Positions 9,016-21,559 of a DNA stretch of 64,000 nt are shown here, piece by piece. How positions within the stretch are numbered: position 1 is the stretch's first letter; each line of letters opens with the position of its first letter. The DNA is taken from assembly GCF_964355755.1 (NCBI RefSeq), contig NC_092678.1:19936922-20000921 (forward strand), in the 5' to 3' direction. The translations under genes and the position numbers were made by a program. A model generated the notes under the pieces. That model was given only the letters and a program-made list of their open reading frames with translations, searched no databases and had not been told where the DNA came from. Source of the DNA: Antedon mediterranea (lineage: Eukaryota > Echinodermata > Crinoidea > Comatulida > Antedonidae).

Positions 9016-11240
9016 TGAAAATTTGATATATATATTGTAAACTTTGTTTTTAATTTTATTTATTTCTCTTTCGGGCTTTTGATTTTAATATAGTTAATGA
9101 AATCTTTTTACTTTCCTACATTGAAATACTTTCTATTATAATAATTATAAATAAGAAATTTCACCTAATTAACACATAAAGTACTACAAATCATTATTGT
9201 AAATTATGTATGATTTTAATTGGTTCTAAATTTATTATATCCTTATTCTCATTCTTAAATAATTTTGAATACTAGTATTGTAAATGTTAAAATTATTGAG
9301 AGAATTTAAAATTTTAATTAATTCAGGCGTCTCTGATTATTGTTAAAAAAATAAAAATAACACTCTGACAACATAAAATAGTTAAACAGCGCCATCTATT
9401 TTTAACGGTCGATAAACTTTTTAACAGCAGTTAGGCCCAACTTTCGGTTCACGATGTGAGGACATAGTTACCATTTCTGGCATTATTATTATTTTATTTT
9501 TCTTTTATTAGGTGATATTTTATAATAAAAAGATCACTTATTGTTATTGTATGAAAATATTATTATTGTTTTACTTTATTTTTAGTCGCGTTCAACGGTC
9601 GGTCGGTTGGTCGGTAAATACTAACTTGAGCACACGACTGCAACCATGTATATGGACTTGTTTCTTATTTTTACTATTTCAAAGAATTATTTTTTCACCA
9701 AAACACTTGGCGTTTGTCCATCCATAGTCGTCAGTTCTTGCACTTTTTTTTAATACCTTTTTGACAAAATTCTCCGGCCCAATTTCCACATTTAAATTAG
9801 TTTATTTTTGCACAGTGACAACATCGTCGCAGATCCGTTTTTAATAGTGGGTAAAGGGATGTATAAAAATGAAATACTTTGCGAGCGAACCAAGGGCCCG
9901 GGTCGGGAACCAGGGGGATGGGGGAAAGCCCACTGAAAGCTCGGCTCTTTGAGTAATTTATAGATCGTTTCAATCGATTTCTGAACACATAAAAATTCCA
10001 CCCAGAAGAATACAATTAGGTTACGCATTTTTAAAGCACTGGTCCTGATGCCCCACTGGGTATATATTCACACAAAATATATAATCTGTATTTGTATGTA
10101 GATACTGTATTTGTATGTAGATACTGTATTTGTATGTAGATACTGTATTTGTATGTAGATACTGTATTTGTATGTAGATACTGTATTTGTATGTAGATAC
10201 TGTATTTGTATGTAGATACTGTATTTGTATGTAGATACTGTATTTGTATGTAGATACTGTATTTTCAGAAATTACATACGATATGTCGATATAAGAAGTC
10301 TTACTTTCTATTTCATTTCAATAATTTAACGATTTTTGCCTTTCAAAAGTGAGGGGGACAACCACTCACTAATCAAATTATCTACAACTCTGTGGATGCG
10401 TAAGATCGTATCTGTAAATTTGGGGATTTACTATTAGAACTTTTAATTGATGTCCACTTGTCTGTTGTTAGTAACATACCTTTTACGAGCTTATATCGAA
10501 TATTCTTCTTATGGCATGAGAACATTTCCCGAATGATCTTAATCGAAACGGTACTGAGTTTGGTCTTCTAGCGTCCCAGCCGCTCCCCCAAAAGTCATCC
10601 ATTCAGAAGCACTGATGAACACAGTTTATCCGTGGTGGCTATGATTGGTCCGGTCCCGGGACATGACTAATTATAATCATGCCCAGGAGCACTCTATAGA
10701 ATTGCAATGAATTGTATGTCTGTATTAACTTAATGCTGTACTTTATTCTTTATTCTTACAACCAACAGTGCACGGGTTCATAATACAAATATATATTTAA
10801 AAACACAACGATAACATGTTTATAATAATACCGTTCAAAAAACATTTAAATTGCGAACCGCAACAGTTAAAAATACCTAAACAATTATTAGATTTATAAT
10901 TATAAATCTTGAAACGAAGATTATGAACACATACATTAAATTAAATTAGATTAAGACATTTAAACAGAAAAAAAAATAAATAAAATAAAGTCCTGTTTTG
11001 CTTTTCTTTTAAATGGGGGAAACGATATATACTATATAACTATAGATTTAATAGTTAATTAATTTTTGTAGACGATTTCAATAAATCGTATAAATTAATA
11101 ATATAACACATAGGCCATGTTTCATTTTATACCTACACTTTCTTAAAATTATTTTTTTGTTTGTAAACATTAATGTTTAAAAAACAAACATTCTTTGTGC
11201 CGCACTTGGGGTATGCGTATGACATGTCGGTGCGCTTTGC
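9016..11240. other. Spacer after G1
   Basis: AT-rich intergenic DNA without a supported gene. It contains a GGTC-rich patch near 9596-9616, a conserved GC-richer segment around 9880-9955, the 19-bp minisatellite (10087-10257), and an empty site for the Helitron-like element (A10679/T10680). It also lacks the small palindromic insertion present in spacers 2, 4 and 5. Short reading frames here are not preserved as proteins between units. Confidence 0.6.
10087..10257. repeat. 19-bp minisatellite, 9 copies
   Basis: Perfect head-to-tail copies of TGTATTTGTATGTAGATAC, followed by a partial unit leading into tgtattttcag. There are no spacers between copies, so it is not a CRISPR-type array. Confidence 0.95.
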
Positions 11241-11259
11241 ATGACGTCACACAATCACC
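11087..11259 (+). promoter_or_regulatory. Proximal promoter candidate of G2 with CRE
   Basis: A palindromic cAMP-response element TGACGTCA lies at 11242-11249, just after a partial octamer (TTTGCAT), 11 bp before the start codon. The start context is ATCACCATGG, close to the optimal Kozak sequence. A TATAAA-like string (cgtataaatt) lies near 11087-11096. The whole segment is conserved before E1 in all four complete genes. CREB/ATF-type factors bind such sites; use here is inferred. Confidence 0.45.
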
Positions 11260-11479
11260 ATGGATAGAAATGTAAACGTACGCACGAAACAAAACCTCAA
11301 ATGGCAACTAGCGACAGCTTGTGCCGGATGGCTGGTGAATAGCCCGATAAATATCGGTCGTTTTTCCAGTCTTTACAACCGTTTTCGGAAGTATTTTAAT
11401 AAATTAATTGATATGCCTATTTCTCTTTGTTGTGGAATTAAACTCCGCCTTCCCAAATGTTTACGTAGAACAAGAATAG
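11260..11479 (+). CDS. G2 exon E1: basic N-terminal exon
   Basis: 73 codons plus one base, from ATG in a strong Kozak context to AGA ATA G before gtaagttg. It has 15 Lys/Arg against 2 Asp, four Cys including a CC pair, and ends LRRTRI. The phase-1 end joins E2 to give Val-Gly-Trp. It is nearly invariant in G2-G5. No hydrophobic signal peptide is visible; the basic charge before the E2 hydrophobic run fits a signal-anchor protein. Linking E1 to E2 across a 1.26-kb intron is inferred from phase and array order. Confidence 0.65.
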
Positions 11480-14400
11480 GTAAGTTGATTACGTTACATT
11501 ACAACATAGGCCTAGTCTGATTCTAACTTTAGGCAAGTTATCCTATCTAGGCACCATGCCTAATTTAGATTATATTACAATGATCTGCGCACTTAATTAG
11601 TAACTGGTGTTGTTTTCTTTACATTTTTGGTAGGCCTATGTACACTTTAAAAAGATAAGGTTAAAAGTATTAAAACTATGGGAAAATGGCATAATTATTG
11701 TTACAATAATGTTTGTTTATGTAACCGTAGTTACTGAACTTGTAGTGGTGCGTATAAAATGGTCGCGTAAAAGAGCATCAGCGCGGTCTTAGTAGTTGAC
11801 CTCTCACGTCACGAGATCACAAAAAGCGGTGTGACGTATGTAAAACAATATTATTGCTCTGGGGGGCGTGGCCTGTATTATAATCACAATGCTATTGGTG
11901 TAAAGTTAGGCGCTTATTTACGTCATAAAATGAAAAAAAAATCGTGAGTGTGTGGGGTGTGTTTGTCGAGAGTCGGTGGTTGATCGGGGTCGGATCCGTG
12001 GACGTGGTAGTTTGTAGCCTACTAGCTTAGGCCTAGGCTAGCAGGCCTAGTACTAGTAGTAGAAGCAGTAGGCCTACTGGCCAAAACCTCAAAACATGCC
12101 TAGCTAGGCCTAGGTAGCGGTACTATCCTACTACAGTAGTACTACTAGCCTAGTATAGGGTAGGCCTAGCTACTAGCCTAGCCTATAGAGGGCCTAGCTA
12201 GATAGAGGCTAGCCTAGCCTCAGCTCAGCAGGCCTAGCTAGTAGTAGGTCTAGACTCTCTAGGCCTAATGCCAGTGATCTAGGCCCTAGCTAGGCTAGCG
12301 TCTAGCCAGCTACACTAGCTTAGCCTCTCTATAGGTTTAGCCTAGGCTAGTAGGGTAGGTAGGCCTATCTAGTTAGTATATAGGCAGCCTAGCCCTATAG
12401 AGGCCTACTACTAGGCTAGGCCTTAGCCTAGTACTAGCTAGTAGAAGGCTAGCCTCTAGCTAGGCTAGGGCTAGGCCTACTATTATTAGTTTAATAGTTT
12501 AGTATTACGAGGCCTCTCACTAGGCGATCCTATACTAAGCTACCCAAGAGTATAAGAGCCTACCTAGCTAGGAGGCCTGGCTAGTATTTTAGGCTGTGCC
12601 CTATCTAGCCTAGTTGATATCCCTTCCCAACCAACACTCTATCTTCACACATTGCAAGGCCGTAGCGAGAGGTTAAAATCAGACGAAGCAATATGCTTTT
12701 AATATAATTATATTATATAAAATATGAACTCAGCTTCTTAGTGGGCTGGGTTGTGAAATTTTCAGAGATAATTCGAGCGCCTCTTCTTCCTCATGCTAAC
12801 TACGGCCCTGCATTGTTCATATTGGTATCTTTTTTTGTAGTTGTAGCAGTCTTACCAGCAGGACCCCCAGCCCCAGTAGTAGCAGCAGCAACAGGAGATG
12901 AAGAAGATGAATCCTATAGACCAATAGATGGAAGTTCGAACAATCAATCATCATCTTCACCTGCTGCAGGTAGGCCAGCCTTGCATAATAGCCTATCATT
13001 TACTATTTTCCTTAGGACACCACAGATTTGTATATAGGGTATGCTGTTTACTTTAGAATTAAAGATTAATTTGAAAAACTTTTATCACAGTCAACTCACT
13101 CACTCCTGGCCTGAATGACTTATTACAACTAACAAGCGCAAAACATCTGCGATTGACACTAAAACTAGACACGTCCACCTGCCAGACATCGCAACTTGCA
13201 GTCAAGAGCACCAATGACGAAGATGTGCAACTCAAAAAGCGTGCAGCTACATTTGTACAAGATGTCCTAGCCACTGCAGTTGCAAAATGCCAAGCCATAG
13301 AACAAGACGATAACAACACTGACCGTAAGAACATACACTACCTTTATGCCTAAGCCAATTGATAGGCCTACCACTAGCATAAATAGATATCGAAATAATT
13401 TTCTTATTTTGTTTTTAGATAAAGAATTTGATGATGAATAATTGTTATTTGAATTTTTTTTAAATAAAGTCTTTTTTTTATCTTAATCATAAAAGAATTG
13501 TATAATAATTGATTATAATTTTTGACATATCAAAATAATTGTAATAATATCTCTATAGACAAGGCACCTGAAGCACAGCAGCCAGCTGAAACCTCCACCT
13601 CTGATGAGGATGTCGAGCTTGACAATCTGGCAACAAATCTTGTGGAAGAAACTTTGTCAATAGTAATGGCAGAACACCTGGCCACTGTTCATGACAATGA
13701 AGCACATCATCCAACTGCAGGTAGGCCAGCCTTGCATAATAGCTTATCATTTAATATTTTCTTTAGGACATCCCACATGATTTGTTTTAGTGTATATTAG
13801 TATGCTGTTGGAATATATTACTTTAGAATTAAAGTTTAATTTGAAAAAAACTTTTATCACAGGTAACTCACTCACTCTTGGCCTGAATGATTCATTACAA
13901 CTAACAAGCGCAAAACATCTGCGATCGACACAAAAACTAGACACGTCCACCTGCCAGACATCGCAACTTGCAGTCAAGAGCATCAATGACGAAGATATGG
14001 AAATCAAACAGCGTGCAGCTACCTTTGTGCAAGATGTCCTAGCCACTGCAGTTGCAAAATGCCAAGCCATAGAACAAGACGAGAACAACACTGACCGTAA
14101 GAACATACACTACCATCATGCCTAAGCCAATTAATAGGCCTACCACTAGCATAAATAGATATCGAAAAGTAGTTCAAGCCATCAAAGGTGGAGCATGTGT
14201 ACCTAAAGCCAACCTCTCCCCAACACCCATCACAGTCCACCTCGCTAAATAAACCAATCAATCTCTCATCTTTTTTTTATAATTAGTTAAATTCTTGTTC
14301 ACATTTATATTTATATTTGTTCTCAGAAATGAAGGACAAAATATATAGCTCATGTTTTTCTCTTTCCTTTTCATCTCTTAATTTAATTTTCTTGTTTTGT

Positions 14401-17400
14401 TTTTAGATAAAGAATTTGATGATGAATAACGGTTATTTGAATTTTTTTTTAAATAAAGTCATTTTTTTTTATCTTAATCATTTAACAGAATTGTATAATA
14501 ATTGATTATAATTTTTGACATATCAAAATAATTGTAATAATATCTCTATAGAAAAGGCAACTGAAGCACAGCAGCCAGCTGAAACCTCCACCTCTGATGA
14601 GGATGTCGAGCTTGACAATCTGGCCACAAGTCTTGTGGAAGAAACTTTGTCAGTAGTAATGGCAGAACAACTGGCAACTGTTCATAACAATAAAGCACAT
14701 TATCCAACTGCAGGTAGGCCAGGCTTGCATAATAGGTTATCATTTAATATTTTCTTTAGGACATCCCACATGATTTGTTTTAGTGTATATTAGTATGCTG
14801 TTGGAATATATTACTTTAGAATTAAAGTTTAATTTGAAAAAACTTTTATCACAGGCAACTCACTCACTCTTGGCCTGAATGATTCATTACAACTAACAAG
14901 CACAAAACATCTGCGATCGTCACAAAAACTAGACACGTCCACCTGCCAGACATCTCAACTTGCAGTCAAGAGCATCAATGACGAAGATGTGCAACTCAAA
15001 AAGCGTGCAGCTTCATTTGTACAAGATGTCCTAGCCACTGCAGTTGCAAAATGCCAAGCCATAGAACAAGACGAGAACAACACTGACCGTAAGAACATAC
15101 ACTACCATCATGCCTAAGCCAATTAATAGGCCTACCACTAGCATAAATAGATATCGAAAAGTAGTTCAAGCCATCAAAGGTGGAGCATGTGTACCTAAAG
15201 ACAACCTCTCCCTAACACCCACCCCAGTCCACCTCGCTAAATAAACCAATCAATCTCTCATCTTTTTTTTTATAATTGATTAAATTCTTGTTCACATTTA
15301 TATTTAGATTTCTTCTCAGAATTGAAGGACAAAATATATAGCTCATGTTTTTCTGTTTCCTTTACATCTCTTAATTTAATTTTCTTTGTTTGTTTTTAGA
15401 TAAAGAATTTGATGATGAATAACGGTTATTTGAATTTTTTTTTAAATAAAGTCATTTTTTTTTATCTTAATCATTTAACAGAATTGTATAATAATTGATT
15501 ATAATTTTTAACATATCAAAATAATTGTAATAATATCTCTATAGACAAGGCAACTGAAGCACAGCAGCCAGCTGAAACCTCCACCTCTGATGAGGATGTC
15601 GAGCTTGACAATCTGGCAACAAGTCTTGTGGAAGAACCTTTGTCAATAGTAATGGCAGAACACCTGGCCACTGTTCATAACAATGAAGCACATCATCCAA
15701 CTGCAGGTAGGCCAGCCTTGCATAATAGCTTATCATTTAATATTTTCTTTAGGACATCCCACATGATTTGTTTTAGTGTATATTAGTATGCTGTTGGAAT
15801 ATATTACTTTATAATTAAAGTTTAATTTGAAAAAACTTTTATCACAGTCAACTCACTCACTCCTGGCCTGAATGACTCATTACAACTAACAAGCGCAAAA
15901 CATCTGCGATCGACACAAAAACTAGACACGTCCACATGCCAGACATCGCAACTTGCAGTGAAGAGCATCAATGACGAAGATATGCAAGTCGAACAGCGTG
16001 CAGCTACCTTTGTGCAAGATGTCCTAGCCACTGCAGTTGCAAAATGCCAAGCCATAGAACAAGACGAGAACAACACTGACCGTAAGAACATACACTACCA
16101 TCATGCCTAAGCCAATTAATAGGCCTACCACTAGCATAAATAGATATCGAAAAGTAGTTCAAGCCATCAAAGGTGGAGCATGTGTACCTAAAGCCAACCT
16201 CTCCCCAACACCCATCACAGTCCACCTCGCTAAATAAACCAATCTCTCATCTTTTTTTTATAATTGGTTAAATTCTTGTTCACATTTATATTTAGATTTT
16301 TTCTCAGAATTGAAGGACAAAATATATAGCTCATGTTTTTCTGTTTTATTTTCATCTCTTAATTTAATTTTCTTGTTTTGTTTTTAGATAAAGAATTTGA
16401 TGATGAATAACGGTTATTTAAATTTTTTTTAAATAAAGTCATTTTTTTTTATCATCTTAATCATAAAAGAATTATATAATAATTGATTATAATTTTGACA
16501 TATCAAAATAATTGTAATAATATCTCTATAGACAAGGCAACTGAAGCACAGCAGCCAGCTGAAACCTCCACCTCTGATGAGGATGTCGAGCTTGACAATC
16601 TGGCCACAAGTCTTGTGGAAGAAACTTTGTCAGTAGTAATGGCAGAACAACTGGCCACTGTTCATAACAATGAAGCACATCACCCAACTGCAGGTAGGCC
16701 AGCCTTGCATAATAGCTTATCATTTAATATTTTCTTTAGGACATCCCACATGATTTGTTTTAGTGTATATTAGTATGCTGTTGGAATATATTACTTTAGA
16801 ATTAAAGTTTAATTTGAAAAAACTTTTATCACAGGCAACTCACTCACTCTTGGCCTGAATGATTCATTACAACTAACAAGCGCAAAACATCTGCGATCGT
16901 CACAAAAACTAGACACGTCCACCTGCCAGACATCTCAACTTGCAGTCAAGAGCACCAATGACGAAGATGTGCAACTCAAAAAGCGTGCAGCTACATTTGT
17001 ACAAGATGTCCTAGCCACTGCAGTTGCAAAATGCCAAGCCATAGAACAAGACGAGAACAACACTGACCGTAAGAACATACACTACCATCATGCCTAAGCC
17101 AATTAATAGGCCTACCACTAGCATAAATAGATATCGAAAAGTAGTTCAAGCCATCAAAGGTGGAGCATGTGTACCTAAAGCCAACCTCTCCGCAACACCC
17201 ACCCCAATCCACCTCGCTAAATAAACCAGTCAATCTCTCATCTTTTTTTTTATAATTGATTAAATTCTTGTTCACATTTATATTTAGATTTCTTCTCAGA
17301 ATTGAAGGACAAAATATATAGCTCATGTTTTTCTGTTTCCTTTTCATCTCTTAATTTAATTTTCTTGTTTTGTTTTTAGATAAAGAATTTGATGATGAAT

Positions 17401-20400
17401 AGCGGTTATTTAAATTTTTTTTAAATAAAGTCATTTTTTTTTATCTTAATCATAAAAGAATTGTATAATAATTGATTATAATTTTAGACATATCAAAATA
17501 ATTGTAATAATATCTCTATAGACAAGGCAACTGAAGCACAGCAGCCAGCTGAAACCTCCACCTCTGATGAGGATGTCGAGCTTGACAATCTGGCAACAAG
17601 TCTTGTGGAAGAAACTTTGTCAATAGTAATGGCAGAACACCTGGCCACTGTTCATGACAATGAAGCACATCATCCAACTGCAGGTAGGCCAGCCTTGCAT
17701 AATAGCTTATCATTTAATATTTTCTTCAGAACATCCCACATGATTTGTTTTAGTGTATATTAGTATGCTGTTGGAATATATTACTTTAGAATTAAAGTTT
17801 AATTTGAAAAAACTTTTATCACAGGCAACTCACTCACTCTTGGCCTTAATGGCTCATTACAATTAACAAGCGCAAAACATCTGCGATCGTCACAAAAACT
17901 AGACACGTCCACCTGCCAGACATCACAACTTGCAGTCATGAGCACCATTGATGAAGATGTGCATCTCAAACAGCGGGCAGCTACCTTTGTACAAGATGTC
18001 CTATCAACTGCAGTTGCAAAATGTCAAGCCATAGAGCAAGACGAGAACAACACTGACCGTAAGAACATACACTACCTTTATGCCTAAGCCAATTGATAGG
18101 CGGCCTAACCAACCGATTTCCTAAACTGTTATATTTATTAACAATTAGAAATCTATATTATAACATATCAATAACCCAATTTGTTTTTGCTCTCCCCCTC
18201 CTCCTAGACCTCACAACCTATACTTGTACAGATCGATGGTCAGAATATGGAGACACTTTCTTCAGATTGAAAGGAAATACTATGGCAGGTGGCCACTTTG
18301 TAAGTAACTCATAGACCCTGCCCCACAAAAACATGTACAAAGGCAGTGGCATGTGCCTCTTTCAATGTACGCAGTTTAATGAATGTCAAAAAAGAGGAAA
18401 ACAAATTCTGCTTCCCAAAAATAATTTTTTCCCAATCAAAAACAAAAACCAGAAAAAGAAAATTTAAGCAAAATAAAGACGATCTAGGCTACCAAACAAC
18501 AGGACACTGACCTTCACTACATAAAACGTTATTATGCGGATGCTATACGATTATGCCCAACCCCACATTAGGCGACTGGTAGTACCACGTTACCATCCAT
18601 AGTCCATATTATTTTTTTTTTTTTACTATGTTTGAATTTTTTATAGGCATCAGATTGCAAAAGCATCCAGGAACAGAATGACGAAATGGATGAAGCATTT
18701 TATAAGTATGGAGTGGAAAGTGATTATGACTGGATAGACATGGGACCTTCAGACCCAAGCGATGAAGAACCAGATGCCTGGGTGAGGCAGAGAGCTATCG
18801 CCCAGAGATTAGCAGCCAAGGCTGCAAGGAGATCTTTGAATATTAACACTGGTAAGCCAACTGAAGCCTCCATCTGTGATGATGATGAGGAGCTGAACAA
18901 TCATCCAACTGCAGGTAGGTCAGCCTTGCATAATAGCTTATCATTTAATATTTTCTTTAGGACATCCCACATGATTTGTTTTAGTGTATATTAGTATGCT
19001 GTTGGAATATATTACTTTATAATTAAAGTTTAATTTGAAAAAACTTTTATCACAGTCAACTCACTCACTCCTGGCCTGAATGACTCATTACAACTAACAA
19101 GCGCAAAACATCTGCGATCGACACTAAAACTAGACACGTCCACCTGCCAGACATCACAACTTGCAGTCATGAGCACCATTGATGAAGATGTGCATCTCAA
19201 ACAGCAGGCAGCTACCTTTGTACAAGATGTCCTATCAACTGCAGTTGCAAAATGTCAAGACGAGAACAACACTGACCGTAAGAACATACACTATCATCAA
19301 TTGATAACATACAGTATTTATTTGTAGATATCTAAAAGAAGTTTTAAGCTGTAAAAAAGGAGTGTGTGTACCTAAAGCCAACCTCTCTCCCAACACCCAC
19401 CCAGTTAAATAGACAAATCAATTTTTCATCTTTTTTTTTTTTTTAAATAAATTCTTGTTTACATTTGTTCATTCTAATTTTTGAACGAGACAGTATATTA
19501 AGCTCATCTTTTTCTGTTTTCTTTTCATCTCTTAATTTCCTTTTCATGCTTTGTTTTTCGACGAAAAATGTTATGATGAATAAAGAACATTTGAATAAAA
19601 AAAAGATAAATATTCATGATTTGTTGTTATAATTGTTATTATTATTGTATAATTTTTAGAATATTAATTAATTGTAATAATTATCAAACAAATTTCTCTA
19701 TAGACAAGGCAACTGAAGCCCAGCAGAAAACTGCAGCACAGCAGACAACTGCAGAAAAACAAACAACTGCAGCCTCCATCTCTGAGGAGGATGAGGAGCT
19801 CGACAAGCTTTCAAATTCTGTTGTTCAAGATGTTTTGTCAAAGGTCGCAGAAAATCTTGCCACCGCCAACCTGCTAACTGAAAAACAGCAGACAACTGAT
19901 GCCCAGCAGCCACCTGAATCAGCCTACACGGATACAGTAGAGAAAGATCAGAGGAAAGGTACAATATGATTTTTCATTCATTTGAATTTTCATTTAAGCC
20001 TAACCAATCATTTCCTATACTGTTATATTTTTTAACAATTTGATATCTATATTATAACATATCAGTAACTGAATTTGCTTTTACCCTGCCCTAGATCTCA
20101 CAACCAATACTTGCACAGAATATGGAGACCCTTTCTTCGGAATCAAAGGAGATACTGCTAAGGCAGGTGGACAATTTGTAAGTAACTCATAGACCTCACA
20201 AAAACAGGTACACAACAAGCAGTGGCATGAGCCTATTTCAATGTACTTAATTTACTGAATGTGAAAAGAGTGAAAAAATAATTCGGCTTCCCAAAAATAA
20301 TTTAAAAATAAAGAAGATCTAGGCTATCAAACAACAGGACACTGACCATCCTTACATAAAACGTTATGTGCGGATGCGATATGATTATGCCCCACCCCAC

Positions 20401-20968
20401 AACATTTCATTAGAGTCTATGTGACTGGTAGTACCAAAACGGTACCATCCATAATCCGTATTATTTTATTTTTTTTATTTACTATGTTTTAATTTTTTAT
20501 AGGCATCAGATTGCAAAAGCATCCAGGAACAGAATGACGAAATGGATGAAGCATTTTATAAGTATGAAGTGGAAAGTGATTATGACTGGATAGACATGGG
20601 ACCTACAGACCCAAGCGACGAAGAACCAGATGCCTGGGTGAGGCAGAGAGCTATTGCCCAAAGATTAGCAGCTAAGGCTGCTATGAAATCATCGAATTTT
20701 AACCCTGGTAAGTTTATTTTTATTTTTAAAAGCTGATTTGTTTGTCTACGCTTTACAAATTCTTCCCTATTAGTAGGGCCTCATGAGTACTAAAAATATT
20801 CATTCATTTTAATGTTTAGACCAACACGAGCTACAAGACGTCGACAATGATGAGGAAACAAATTGCCGACCAATAGTAGTTGACATGACATCACTGGCTG
20901 ACATGACAGCAGATGATGATCCAAACTTAACCTATCATGATGCTACGATAGACCAATACAATTACTGA
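11260..20968 (+). CDS. G2: mosaic repeat type II membrane protein gene, complete
   Basis: Exons: E1 11260-11479; E2 12742-12969; beta 13091-13324, 13863-14096, 14855-15088, 15848-16081, 16835-17068, 17825-18058; alpha 13559-13720, 14552-14713, 15545-15706, 16532-16693, 17522-17683; epsilon1 18208-18299; F1 18647-18851 (or to 18914); beta7 19056-19277; gamma 19704-19958; epsilon2 20095-20177; F2 20503-20707; H 20820-20968. The spliced frame is 3,873 nt, about 1,290 residues. Architecture equals G1 and G4, except that gamma is 18 nt longer. Predicted topology: residues 1-94 cytosolic, about 95-113 membrane, the rest lumenal or extracellular. Family and function unknown; the gene model rests on phase agreement and conservation, not on transcripts. 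Confidence 0.8.
11750..11945 (+). promoter_or_regulatory. Possible second promoter in G2 intron 1
   Basis: This conserved stretch includes TATAAAAT (11753-11760), CACGTCAC- and GTGACGTA-like ATF half sites, a GC-box-like ggggggcgtggcc, an inverted CCAAT (attgg) and tacgtcat. The cluster recurs in intron 1 of G3-G5. It may be an internal promoter or an intronic enhancer; no evidence separates the two. Confidence 0.3.
12015..12613. repeat. CTAG/AGGCCT-rich low-complexity region, intron 1 of G2
   Basis: The same word composition as in G1, with local rearrangements and short deletions relative to the G1 copy, for example a shorter segment before ttagtttaatag. It sits between the possible internal promoter and E2. 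Confidence 0.8.
12742..12969 (+). CDS. G2 exon E2: membrane anchor exon
   Basis: Same 228-bp exon as in G1, encoding residues 74-149 with the membrane segment at about 95-113. It carries the Asn-Gln form (AACAATCAA). The G1/G4 copies are preceded by tatgacctcag, this one by tatgaactcag. Confidence 0.75.
13091..18058 (+). repeat. G2 beta/alpha exon array (6 beta, 5 alpha)
   Basis: Period 987-993 bp. Copy-specific changes: alpha1 encodes DKAPEA; alpha2 starts with GAA (EKATEA); alpha3 has VEEPLS in place of VEETLS. The second beta has the DMEIKQRAATF variant, also found in G3 beta2 and G4 beta5. The last beta (17825) combines the GLNGS start of the closing variant with a beta7-like middle (MSTIDEDVHLKQ), so it looks like a recombinant exon. 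Confidence 0.8.
13419..17402 (+). other. G2 candidate alternative terminal mini-exons (t), five copies
   Basis: Starts/stops: 13419/13439-13441, 14407/14427-14429, 15400/15420-15422, 16388/16408-16410 and 17380/17400-17402. The last uses TAG in place of TAA, so termination is kept despite a base change. An AATAAA follows each one (for example 13463-13468, 14452-14457). Confidence 0.5.
18208..18851 (+). CDS. G2 exons epsilon1 (18208-18299) and F1 (18647-18851, alternative end 18914)
   Basis: Both are intact, with the same phases as in G1. F1 ends INT rather than INP before the proximal donor. The distal donor (gtaggt) would add an acidic tail ending NNHPTAG. Confidence 0.75.
19056..20707 (+). 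CDS. G2 distal block: beta7, gamma, epsilon2, F2
   Basis: Beta7 19056-19277, gamma 19704-19958, epsilon2 20095-20177, F2 20503-20707. Gamma is 255 bp: it keeps an extra six codons (QTTDAQ) before QPPESAYTD. F2 has YEVESDYDW and a SSNFNP end, shared with G5. All exons are intact. Confidence 0.75.
20820..20968 (+). CDS. G2 last exon H
   Basis: Acidic C-terminal exon ending in QYNY and TGA at 20966-20968, identical in layout to G1. Confidence 0.75.
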
Positions 20969-21079
20969 ATACTTTAATCATATTTACAATGGACTAATTA
21001 TAATCATTTCAATATTAATTTTTACGATAAGGATACATTATTTGATATGTTTTTTTTATGAATTTTACAGTTGTGCAAT

Positions 21080-21085
21080 AATAAA
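21080..21085 (+). terminator. G2 poly(A) signal AATAAA
   Basis: The hexamer lies 111 nt after the stop, the same spacing as in G1. Confidence 0.55.
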
Positions 21086-21523
21086 TGATAATTTGATATA
21101 TATTGTAAACTTTGTTTTTAATTTTATTTATTTCTCTTTCGGGCTTTTGATTTTAATATAGTTAATGAAATCTTTTTACTTTCCTACATTGAAGTACTTT
21201 CTATTATAATAATTATAAATAAGAAATTTCACCTAATTAACACATAAAGTACTACAAATCATTATTGTCAATTCTGTATGATTTTAATTGGTTCTATATT
21301 AATTATATCCTTATTCTCATATAAAACAAAAAATCAATAAAACCGCTAAACTCAGTTTTTAAATAATTTTGATAATTTAATAAATAAACTTTTTGAATAC
21401 TAGTATTGTAAGATGAAATGACAGAAATGTTAAAATTATTGAGAGAATTTAAAATATTAATTAATTCAGGCTTCTCTGATTATTGTTAAAAAAACAAAAA
21501 ATAACACTCTGACAACATAAAAT

Positions 21524-21559
21524 CAGAGCCATATATAAAATTATATATATATGGCTCTG
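21524..21559. mobile_element. Tiny palindromic insertion with 8-bp target duplication (hAT-like MITE relic)
   Basis: A 36-bp element with inverted ends CAGAGCCATATA / TATATGGCTCTG, flanked by direct repeats CATAAAAT (21516-21523 and 21560-21567). Spacers 1 and 3 carry a single CATAAAAT at the same place, i.e. the empty site. An 8-bp duplication and CAG-type ends are typical of hAT elements, but at 36 bp only the ends remain. Confidence 0.7.

Noticed and set aside
9512-9727. Conserved spacer frame MIFYNKKITYCYC...
   Set aside because: Low-complexity A/T sequence, broken in the spacer after G3; no splice or promoter context.
9880-9970. GC-richer conserved segment with ctcggctctttgag considered as a histone 3' stem-loop or small RNA
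   Set aside because: The stem and flanks do not match the histone stem-loop consensus, and no RNA family was recognisable.
10087-10257. CRISPR-like appearance of the 19-bp repeats
   Set aside because: Copies are directly adjacent without spacers, in a eukaryotic intergenic region.
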